A stretch of DNA of 22,149 nucleotides from Pontiellaceae bacterium (lineage in GTDB: Bacteria > Verrucomicrobiota > Kiritimatiellia > Kiritimatiellales > Pontiellaceae), in assembly GCA_016937035.1 (NCBI GenBank), contig JAFGWS010000131.1, forward strand, positions 1-22,149, in the 5' to 3' direction. Within the stretch, counting starts at the first letter, position 1; each line of letters begins with the position of its first letter. The translations under genes were made by a program, and so were the position numbers. Positions 5,403-11,899 of the stretch are shown piece by piece. The notes beneath the pieces are model-generated. The model made no database searches. It saw nothing but the letters and a program-made list of their open reading frames with translations, and had not been told where the DNA came from.

Positions 5403-7349
5403 ATGAATCGGCTTATAAAAACCTTATATTTCTGGATTGGAACAGCACTCATCTGCAACCTGTTGTCGTTGTCGGCAGGACTTTTTTCGAACGTACTTCC
5501 AAAGGGCTTTTTTTGGCTGTATCCCATCGCCGGCGTTATGCAGTTTCCTTTAATTCTGGCCATTGCTCTGGCTCATTTTGGACTCAACATTCTTTTTGAT
5601 TTACTGCCCGAACGGTTTGCAAGGAAGGGACAGTGGCTCACATGTACACTCCTCCTTTTTGTCTGTACGGGGGTCTACCTGTCATCACAGATCATGCGGA
5701 TCGAAATCGGCTCTTTTCTTTCGTGGGATATGCTGGGCCTTGCCATCAGCGATACGAAGCAGCTCCTGCCGGACATCGGCCGCCGTATAGGTATTCACCT
5801 GCTGGTGCTGGCGCTGCTCACTTCGGCTATCGGATTCGGATTTGTCCGCTATTACCACCACACTTCCCGCCATGTCGGCAGAAAATTTGCCATCATTATG
5901 TTGGTCGTACTCGGGTTGAGCGGAACTTCTTTTGCGATGCTCATGGGCTCGTCCAAGCCGACGGCATGGCAGGTTCAATACGACCTGCTCCCTACGACCT
6001 TCCTCACTTCCACATTGGCGGAAAATCTGCTGCAGGACGACGATTTTAAAGAGGAGGCGATTGAAACCATCCAACTCGCCCCGCGCACTTCGCTCGAAGA
6101 ATATCTGGAATACAACACGCCCCGAACCACCCCGAATATATTTTTAATCGTGCTGGAATCGATCACGTGGAATCATTTTTCTTTCACGGGTTACGAACGG
6201 GAAGATATTACGCCCCATCTTCAGGCATTTTCGGAACAGAGCACCCTCTTCCCGCTCACCTACGCAGCGGCCAACCACTCCAACTATGCCCAACCCAGTA
6301 TCCATTCCTCTCAGTACCCGCTCCGAACCAAAAACCTGAACACCTACACGACCGTTGATTACCCCAAAACACTGCTTTTCGATATTTTGGCCAACAGCGG
6401 TTATCAAACCGCGTTTATCTCTTCCCAAAATGAGGATTGGTGCGGCATGAAAACCTTCCTTTTTGCCGATACCGATCTGCAGTATTTCCGCCACTCCAAA
6501 GATGAACTCGGCGATGATATCGGCGCAGAGAGTAAAATTGATGACAAACTCACCTGTGAATGGGCGCTGGAATATCTCGAACAGCGCAATCCCGAAATGC
6601 CGACCTTCCTCTACATGAACCTCCAACGCACCCATTTCCCATATGATATCCCGGAGGAAGCCGACCGTCCTTATCAGCCGTGCAGCACGGACGACTTCCA
6701 ATATTCCTATTTCGGCTATCCCCAAGATAAAATTGAAACCGTGATCAACAAATACGACAACGCGCTGCACTATGTCGATGAGCAGGTCGGCACCTTCATC
6801 AACTACCTGAAGGAAAACGACCTTTATGAAAACAGCCTGATCATTATCACCACCGACCATGGCGAATCGTTCTACGAACACGGACTTCCCACTCACAGTT
6901 CATCGCTATACGACGATCAGATCCGCGTCTGCACCCTGATCAAACAACCGGGCCAGAAAACCGCCGCCGTACGTAACGATCCGATTTCGCAGATCGACAT
7001 CAACCCGACCATCCTTGAAATCCTCGGCATGGAAAATTATCCGAGCTTCCAAGGCGAACCCATCCTGAACAATCCCCGGACGAACCCCATCTATTTTATC
7101 TGCCACAGTCTGAACCGTGGCGTCGGCATACTCGACTATCCCTTGAAGTTTATACGTCCGGATACACGGCATCCGCATTTGACCAATATTGAGGAAGACC
7201 CTGCTGAGATCATTGACTATTCCAGCCAGGATCCCGAAAGAATGATGGAGCTCAGAAAGCAATTGGAAATTTTCCGGCAACAGCAGTTGTACTACTATGT
7301 AGAGCTCCCTGCCGAAGAGCGTTCCGAGCTCTTTCCACCTCGCCTGTAG
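5403..7349 (+). CDS. Membrane-anchored sulfatase/LtaS-like phosphotransferase or hydrolase
   Basis: This 648-residue protein belongs to the alkaline phosphatase/sulfatase superfamily with the plan of LTA synthases and related envelope enzymes. About five hydrophobic segments (near 6-28, 37-67, 79-99, 127-150, 162-182) lead into an extracytoplasmic catalytic domain from about 243. Metal ligands can be placed at Glu252 (LIVLES) and Asp485-His486 (TTDHGES). The nucleophile position, counted back from the conserved YP at 305-306, falls on Ser293 (ANHSNYA). This is not the C/S-x-P-S-R motif needed for formylglycine, so a true sulfatase is unlikely. His411 (QRTHFPY) and His498 are further candidate active-site residues. 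The start has no close ribosome binding site; GGGGG lies 17 bases upstream with a small hairpin between. The stop is TAG. Its likely job is to transfer or cleave phospho-groups on lipids or glycans of the envelope. The substrate cannot be read from sequence. Confidence 0.85.
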   Translation: MNRLIKTLYFWIGTALICNLLSLSAGLFSNVLPKGFFWLYPIAGVMQFPLILAIALAHFGLNILFDLLPERFARKGQWLTCTLLLFVCTGVYLSSQIMRIEIGSFLSWDMLGLAISDTKQLLPDIGRRIGIHLLVLALLTSAIGFGFVRYYHHTSRHVGRKFAIIMLVVLGLSGTSFAMLMGSSKPTAWQVQYDLLPTTFLTSTLAENLLQDDDFKEEAIETIQLAPRTSLEEYLEYNTPRTTPNIFLIVLESITWNHFSFTGYEREDITPHLQAFSEQSTLFPLTYAAANHSNYAQPSIHSSQYPLRTKNLNTYTTVDYPKTLLFDILANSGYQTAFISSQNEDWCGMKTFLFADTDLQYFRHSKDELGDDIGAESKIDDKLTCEWALEYLEQRNPEMPTFLYMNLQRTHFPYDIPEEADRPYQPCSTDDFQYSYFGYPQDKIETVINKYDNALHYVDEQVGTFINYLKENDLYENSLIIITTDHGESFYEHGLPTHSSSLYDDQIRVCTLIKQPGQKTAAVRNDPISQIDINPTILEILGMENYPSFQGEPILNNPRTNPIYFICHSLNRGVGILDYPLKFIRPDTRHPHLTNIEEDPAEIIDYSSQDPERMMELRKQLEIFRQQQLYYYVELPAEERSELFPPRL

Positions 7350-7364
7350 AGCTGGGGGTGGAAA
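7332..7364. other. Hairpin straddling the stop codon of the LtaS-like gene
   Basis: The arms tttccacc (7332-7339) and ggtggaaa (7357-7364) are perfectly complementary over 8 bp, and the TAG stop (7347-7349) lies in the loop. It may protect the mRNA 3' end or help end transcription between the convergent genes, but there is no T-run. Confidence 0.4.
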
Positions 7365-7373
7365 ATGTGGGGT

Positions 7374-7439
7374 AGGCACTCTGCCTGCCCATCGCAGGCT
7401 GGTGCGAAGCGATTCTGAAGTTTGCGACAGGGAACCCTG
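7374..7439. other. Overlapping hairpins between convergent genes
   Basis: The hairpin aggca/tgcct (7374-7378, 7382-7386) competes with gcctgc/gcaggc (7383-7388, 7394-7399) because they share bases. The palindrome cagggaaccctg lies at 7428-7439. These sit between the convergent LtaS-like gene and queD and may form a two-way transcription barrier. None has a T-run. Confidence 0.35.
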
Positions 7440-7457
7440 CGCCACAGCCCAAAACCC

Positions 7458-7823
7458 TTACTCGCCGGAATAGATGCACACGTTGATGGGATTTTCTTTC
7501 ACCACCACTTGGCAGAGCTGCGGAAGCACAGGCTTAATCTTCTTCCAGAACCAAAGCGCAATGAGTTCAGCCGTCGGATTCTCCAGCCCTTCAATTTCGT
7601 TGAGGATTTTATGATCGAGCTGCTCGATCAGCGGATCAACGACCTTGCGCAAATCGTTATAGTCCATCACCCAGCCGAGCGTCGGATTGAGTTCATCTTC
7701 GAGATGCACTTCAATCGTGTAGGTGTGCCCGTGCATTTTCGCGCATTTATGGCCCGGCGGCACATTCGGCAGCCAGTGCGCTGAATCAAACTTAAATTCC
7801 CTATATATTCGCATTTTCGGCAT
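7458..7823 (-). CDS. queD: 6-carboxy-5,6,7,8-tetrahydropterin synthase QueD
   Basis: QueD converts 7,8-dihydroneopterin triphosphate to 6-carboxytetrahydropterin, the first dedicated step towards preQ0 and queuosine, in the cytosol. It has 121 residues, typical for the family. The zinc histidines are His16, His31 and His33 (SAHWLP, MHGHTY), with catalytic Cys27 in PGHKCAKMHGH. Asp70-His71 (LDHKILN) and Glu110 near the end complete the active site, and the protein ends in the family's CIYSGE. AAGGA lies eight bases before the ATG at 7823, which supports this start over Met4. It is the last gene of queE-queC-queD, separated from queC by an 80-bp gap filled by an inverted heptad repeat. Confidence 0.96.
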   Translation of the reverse strand: MPKMRIYREFKFDSAHWLPNVPPGHKCAKMHGHTYTIEVHLEDELNPTLGWVMDYNDLRKVVDPLIEQLDHKILNEIEGLENPTAELIALWFWKKIKPVLPQLCQVVVKENPINVCIYSGE

Positions 7824-7840
7824 GATCGTAATCCTTCATT

Positions 7841-7902
7841 CGTAATACGTTACGAGTAATGCGTAATCCGGTCCTCACTAAATTACGCATTACTCATTAC
7901 GC
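7841..7902. repeat. Inverted repeat built of 7-bp units between queC and queD
   Basis: The left arm has four heptads (cgtaata, cgttacg, agtaatg, cgtaatc at 7841-7868) and the right arm three (attacgc, attactc, attacgc at 7882-7902). Positions 7854-7867 and 7882-7895 are perfect 14-bp inverted copies with a 14-nt loop. It fills nearly the whole gap between two genes of one operon, so a read-through transcript would carry a strong hairpin just upstream of queD. Confidence 0.7.
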
Positions 7903-7903
7903 A

Positions 7904-8593
7904 TCAGTCTACATATTCCCGCGGGTCAGCGATTCCGTTTTCAGCAAAGCCTTTCTTGCGCAACAGACAGGAATCGCATCGACCGCATGCACGCCCGTCG
8001 GGAGCGGGGTCGTAACAACTGGTGGTTTTAGCGTAATCCACTCCAAGGTCGAGCCCAAGCTGAATAATTTGTGCCTTGGTCAGATCAATCAGCGGCGTGT
8101 GAATGGTCAGCTTCTGCCCCTTCACTCCGGCCACCGTCGCCAGATTGGCCATCTTTTCATAGGCTGCAACAAACTCCGGGCGACAGTCGGGATAACCGCT
8201 GTAATCGAGCGCATTAACGCCGATAAAGATATCGTTCGCGCCCAGCACCTCGGCCCAAGCCAGCGCATAAGAAAGGAATACCGTGTTTCGGGCCGGCACA
8301 TACGTGACCGGAATCTCGTCGCTCAGTTCCTCAACATGTTCGTGCTTGGGCACATCAATATCCGCCGTCAGCGCCGATCCGCCGAAGGCCCGCAGATCAA
8401 TCTCCACCACGCGATGCTCCTTCGCCGCAGCTTCGGCCTGTTCCGCCGCACATTCCAATTCAACCACGTGACGCTGGCCATAGCGAAACGACATCGCATA
8501 CACCTCAAAGCCTTCGGCCCGTGCGATCGCCATTGCCGTGGCGGAATCCAGCCCGCCGCTCAACAAAACCACTGCTTTTTTCGAACCCGACAT
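7904..8593 (-). CDS. queC: 7-cyano-7-deazaguanine synthase QueC
   Basis: QueC is a cytosolic ATP-dependent ligase that turns 7-carboxy-7-deazaguanine and ammonia into preQ0. The start at 8593 gives 229 residues and opens with the family form [17 protein letters not shown]. The PP-loop is SGGLDS at 12-17. The zinc site is made by Cys193, Cys203, Cys206 and Cys209 near the C-terminus (CGRCDSC). An upstream start at 8674 would add 27 unrelated residues lying inside queE and is rejected. GGAGG at the end of queE lies ten bases before the chosen ATG, and the gap to the queE stop is two bases, so translation is probably coupled. Nothing in it departs from the family. The gene order queE, queC, queD points to preQ0 for tRNA queuosine; queF and tgt are not in the window. 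Confidence 0.96.
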   Translation of the reverse strand: MSGSKKAVVLLSGGLDSATAMAIARAEGFEVYAMSFRYGQRHVVELECAAEQAEAAAKEHRVVEIDLRAFGGSALTADIDVPKHEHVEELSDEIPVTYVPARNTVFLSYALAWAEVLGANDIFIGVNALDYSGYPDCRPEFVAAYEKMANLATVAGVKGQKLTIHTPLIDLTKAQIIQLGLDLGVDYAKTTSCYDPAPDGRACGRCDSCLLRKKGFAENGIADPREYVD

Positions 8594-8595
8594 CT

Positions 8596-9345
8596 TTACA
8601 AAACCTCCATCATCACATGCGTCTGTGGAATAACGCGCACATCCCGAAGCACGCTGGACACCATATCCTGCCAACGCAGCAGCTGCGCGCCTGTCGGAAC
8701 CGCCGTGTTACGCTCCGCGCGGGTCATCGGCTGCAGCACCACCAACGTTTCCACGCCGCCCGCCTCAAGAATCCCCTTGGCCGCCTCCATCAGCTCGCCC
8801 TCCTGCGTCTCCGCAGAAAGCACCAGCTTCACAAAAACGTCAACCTTGGATTCCCTGCAGATTTTAAGAAACTGCCAATGCGCCGGAAACGTATTCGGCT
8901 CGCCCGTCACACTCGAAAGCTTCACATCCATCGACACCACATCCACCCATTCAATCACCGCCTTCAGCGGCTGGGGCAGATCACCGGCCGATTCCAGATA
9001 AATACGATATTCCTCCGCGCACAAACGCGGCAGCAGCTCGACCAGAAATGGTGCATGCAGCAACGGTGCCCCGCCCGTTAAAGCGATGTGCCGATTCGTC
9101 TTTTGGGCATCCACCTTGCGAATCCATTCCATCACCTGCTCCGCCGTGAACGGATTCGGAACCGTCTCAAAAGTACCGGAAGCGGGAATGAATTCGATCT
9201 GCGCCGCCGTCGTCCGCTCCTTCGGCGTATCACAAAACGAACAATCCCGATGGCAGCCGCAGAAACGCACAAAAAGGTGACGCTCCCCCACGTAGGGACC
9301 TTCACCCTGAATTGAACTGAATATTTCAGAAAGATATGCCTTCAT
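8596..9345 (-). CDS. queE: 7-carboxy-7-deazaguanine synthase QueE (radical SAM)
   Basis: QueE is a radical SAM enzyme that contracts 6-carboxytetrahydropterin to 7-carboxy-7-deazaguanine. From the ATG at 9345 it has 249 residues and begins with the family N-terminus [16 protein letters not shown]. The iron-sulfur ligands are Cys31, Cys35 and Cys38 ([10 protein letters not shown]), a C-x3-C-x2-C motif. The usual GGE(P) motif that helps bind SAM reads GGAP (91-94), which I checked at codon level (GCA). Whether this is normal for the local subfamily I cannot tell. The longer reading to 9405 lacks family support, and the start at 9345 has no strong ribosome binding site. It is the first gene of the queE-queC-queD operon. 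Confidence 0.93.
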   Translation of the reverse strand: MKAYLSEIFSSIQGEGPYVGERHLFVRFCGCHRDCSFCDTPKERTTAAQIEFIPASGTFETVPNPFTAEQVMEWIRKVDAQKTNRHIALTGGAPLLHAPFLVELLPRLCAEEYRIYLESAGDLPQPLKAVIEWVDVVSMDVKLSSVTGEPNTFPAHWQFLKICRESKVDVFVKLVLSAETQEGELMEAAKGILEAGGVETLVVLQPMTRAERNTAVPTGAQLLRWQDMVSSVLRDVRVIPQTHVMMEVL

Positions 9346-9406
9346 CACCCGGACAAAGTACCCGACCCATTCCCGAAACAAAGAAAATTTGCGGTGTAAT
9401 TGCACA

Positions 9407-9422
9407 ACGCCGCATTCGGCGT
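9407..9422. other. Small stem-loop beside an A/T run
   Basis: The arms acgccg (9407-9412) and cggcgt (9417-9422) are complementary around a catt loop, next to A8 on the + strand (9423-9430). For minus-strand transcripts the T-run comes before the hairpin, so this is not a standard terminator for the glycan operon. It may still help end that operon, which stops at 9441. Confidence 0.3.
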
Positions 9423-9440
9423 AAAAAAAAGCAACTGCGC

Positions 9441-10631
9441 TTAGCCCCGTTTTTCAATCCTCTTCACCGTATCCGTCAATACGTTTAGCACATTTCGGTT
9501 ATACGCATAATAGTTGGGATCAAATTCATTGCTTTCTAACGCGATAAGCCGCGCAATATCCTCACCCCGATTGAGACTTATCGCGGCACCATCCTTATCC
9601 AATTCCAGTCCAAACACGCTATCATCCACCCAACGAATAATCCCGAGCGGTTTTCGCATAATAATGGCATTGATCAATGCCGTAGAAAAGAATCCGATCA
9701 CATAACGATTTTCCACAATTGCATCGTTCACATCGGTTTCGCTGTCGTACACATGCAATCGCTCTCTGGGAAAATTTGAACGAAACCATTCCTCATCTTC
9801 TCGAGGATGGGGTTTCACTGCCAAAGTCACACCGTCAATCCGCATGACGGCATCCACCAACTCTTGAAGAAGTTTTAGTTTTTCCTTCATTCCGCCAGGC
9901 AGAATATGCTCCTCGAATAACGGTTGCGAAACAAGCAGAACACGATTTCGCACACTTCCTGAAGGAATCTTGTCGCGCAGAGCATAGGCCTTCTCATAAT
10001 TCTTATTGCCCATCTCCACGAGTTGATTTTCTCGATATCCCTCTTTGCGTATAAAAAACGGCCGATCACAAGCACCCGTTATACAGACCGCATCCGCAGT
10101 TATCTCATTCCGATGATTGCGATAATAGTTGTTCGGATTTCTTAATAATTGGAACTGAAAGGGAAGAGACTTGAGCCATGGCCCAATCCCAACACGAATC
10201 ACCGTGGTATTATAAAGACGGAGAGTCCGAATGATTTTAAAAAATTCCACTACGGTCCGCTTAAAAAAGGAATTTGTCGTTACCGAATCAATAATTGCCA
10301 CGCTTCCATGCTGAATCTGAATAGAAGGAATTCCTAGGTAACGAGCGGCATGGAGAATCGCCCGATCCTGCACCCAGCCCTTATCCAAAACGACGAGACA
10401 ATCCGGATTCAGCTTTCGGAGTGCAGTGACAAACGAATAGGTCCTGAAAGATTTTAAGTCTACTGCAGCAATCCCTTTATCTGTAAGATCAGGAAAGTCA
10501 TCCCAGCCGTAAATCGCCTTCTCCGTATGGAAAAAGAGAACCTCATACTGGTCGGTGAGCGGTTCAAACAGCGGAAGGGCAAAATGGCCGAAATAACGCC
10601 ATGATGGGAAAAACACAACGAGTCGTTTCAT
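9441..10631 (-). CDS. GT-B-type polysaccharide/glycerophosphate transferase-like protein
   Basis: This 396-residue protein resembles the CDP-glycerol glycerophosphotransferase and polysialyltransferase-like group of GT-B enzymes. The signs are QHGS at 107-110 in the N-terminal half, KPHPRE at 273-278 and GFFST at 313-317 in the C-terminal nucleotide-binding half. It has no signal peptide and no clear membrane span, so it likely works at the inner face of the membrane. Its start ATG overlaps the stop of the flippase gene by one base (TAATG), which means tight translational coupling. It is the last gene of the five-gene glycan operon. It probably adds a sugar or polyol-phosphate to a surface polymer; donor and acceptor cannot be told from sequence. 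Confidence 0.7.
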   Translation of the reverse strand: MKRLVVFFPSWRYFGHFALPLFEPLTDQYEVLFFHTEKAIYGWDDFPDLTDKGIAAVDLKSFRTYSFVTALRKLNPDCLVVLDKGWVQDRAILHAARYLGIPSIQIQHGSVAIIDSVTTNSFFKRTVVEFFKIIRTLRLYNTTVIRVGIGPWLKSLPFQFQLLRNPNNYYRNHRNEITADAVCITGACDRPFFIRKEGYRENQLVEMGNKNYEKAYALRDKIPSGSVRNRVLLVSQPLFEEHILPGGMKEKLKLLQELVDAVMRIDGVTLAVKPHPREDEEWFRSNFPRERLHVYDSETDVNDAIVENRYVIGFFSTALINAIIMRKPLGIIRWVDDSVFGLELDKDGAAISLNRGEDIARLIALESNEFDPNYYAYNRNVLNVLTDTVKRIEKRG

Positions 10632-11899
10632 TATTCCTTAACCACCTTTCGAGCATCAGAAAAAACGAGTGTTAACAAAATCAAACAGCACCCTGTTGAT
10701 GTTGATGCGAGAATCCACAAAACGCCGTCCACACCGCAAGGGAGCAGGTAGGAGGATGCAACATAGACCAGAGCCGCCACAGGAATACAGATCGTTTTAC
10801 GCAGTTGCTCCTGAGCAAGCAGATAGCGGGAAAGCACACTGATCAGCGCAATCGGCATGGTGATAAAAGCAAGCATCCTCATCCAGCGGACCAGATTATC
10901 GGATATCACCTCCAAACTGAGCAAACGCGGGAGGAACGGTGCAAGCAGAGAAATGATTACCGCCGTAAAGATTGTGCTGATTAATGTCATCAGTAACGTT
11001 CGCTTAAAACAAACAAACTGCTCCCGAGTCCCCCGCCCGGACGAAACCACTTTAGGGAACATTGCCCCCACAAAAGCCGCAGGAACAAACAGTACCAGAC
11101 GAGAAAAGGTGGCTCCATAGGCAAAGTCCGGTGCCGAATCAGGGTAGAGGTTTTTTATCAGAACCACATCCGCCGTCATGAGAACCGAATGTCCGAACAG
11201 AATAAAGAAACTGCTGAACATAAACCCTTCAATCCGAGGAAGAGGCTGGTCGCTCATTTTCATGGATCGCTCAAAAAAGAGAATACAAAAAACGCCAACC
11301 GCAATGGTTGCATAAAACCCGATCCCATGCCCGAGAAGCCCCCACCCCGCAAAGGGCGATACCGCAAGTACCAAGACCACCCCAACCAGCAACCGAATTG
11401 CTGAACCCAGAATATTGGCTATGCACCAAACATTAAACTGCTGGGCTCCCAGCAGTATTCCTTCAACAACAGGGCGAGAAAAAACACCGGCTACGACGAT
11501 GCCGAAAATATATACCGGCTCCACACGGTCAAAATCCAGAAAATGCGCAACCGTCCGAGGCATAATAAAACAGAACATTGAAAAAATAATACCCAGCAGA
11601 GTCAATCGCAGGCCCCAGCGCACACCCAGCCGCAATACGTCTCCGGCCCGATTTTCCTGAATCAACAAGCTGGTATAACGGCTTATCGTCGACGCCACCA
11701 CACTGAACGGTGTAGAGACAATATTAAAAGCCGCAAGCAGTGCGGCGAGCAATGCATATTCTTCCTTTCGCAAATAACGCCCCATAAACACCTGAAAAAG
11801 AAAGTTCAGGAGACTTACCCCTATCGTTCCGGCAAACAGGATTGAGCTGTCTCTGAGCAACCCCCCTGTATTGAAATATCTGACGACAGATTTAATCAC
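10631..11899 (-). CDS. Wzx-like polysaccharide flippase (oligosaccharide transporter)
   Basis: This 422-residue integral membrane protein has about 12 hydrophobic segments and belongs to the MVF/PST transporter group that flips lipid-linked oligosaccharides across the inner membrane. The N-terminal part (FAGTIGVSLLNFLFQVFMGR, then KEEYALLAAL) is typical: a membrane helix, then the R-x-L-x-x-E-x-Y-G-type motif of Wzx proteins. The start is GTG at 11899, overlapping the stop of the YfhO-like gene by 8 bases (GTGATTAA); GGGG lies about ten bases upstream. Its place beside glycosyltransferases supports export of a glycan. The exact substrate is not visible. It is not a drug-export MATE by context. 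Confidence 0.88.
   Translation of the reverse strand: MIKSVVRYFNTGGLLRDSSILFAGTIGVSLLNFLFQVFMGRYLRKEEYALLAALLAAFNIVSTPFSVVASTISRYTSLLIQENRAGDVLRLGVRWGLRLTLLGIIFSMFCFIMPRTVAHFLDFDRVEPVYIFGIVVAGVFSRPVVEGILLGAQQFNVWCIANILGSAIRLLVGVVLVLAVSPFAGWGLLGHGIGFYATIAVGVFCILFFERSMKMSDQPLPRIEGFMFSSFFILFGHSVLMTADVVLIKNLYPDSAPDFAYGATFSRLVLFVPAAFVGAMFPKVVSSGRGTREQFVCFKRTLLMTLISTIFTAVIISLLAPFLPRLLSLEVISDNLVRWMRMLAFITMPIALISVLSRYLLAQEQLRKTICIPVAALVYVASSYLLPCGVDGVLWILASTSTGCCLILLTLVFSDARKVVKE

Noticed and set aside
5685..6074. Missing nucleophile in the LtaS-like enzyme, from a first alignment placing Ala at that column
   Set aside because: Counting from the conserved YP shows that the column falls on Ser293, so no residue needs to be missing.
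6144..6896. A 250-codon minus-strand frame inside the LtaS-like gene
   Set aside because: It is antisense to a catalytic domain with clear motifs and has a skewed Val/Gly/Phe composition.
7859..9001. A 380-codon plus-strand open frame opposite queC and queE
   Set aside because: It is antisense to two certain genes, rich in His/Arg/Ser as shadow frames of GC-rich genes are, and resembles no family.
9407..9430. Intrinsic terminator for the glycan operon
   Set aside because: For minus-strand transcripts the T-run precedes the stem instead of following it.
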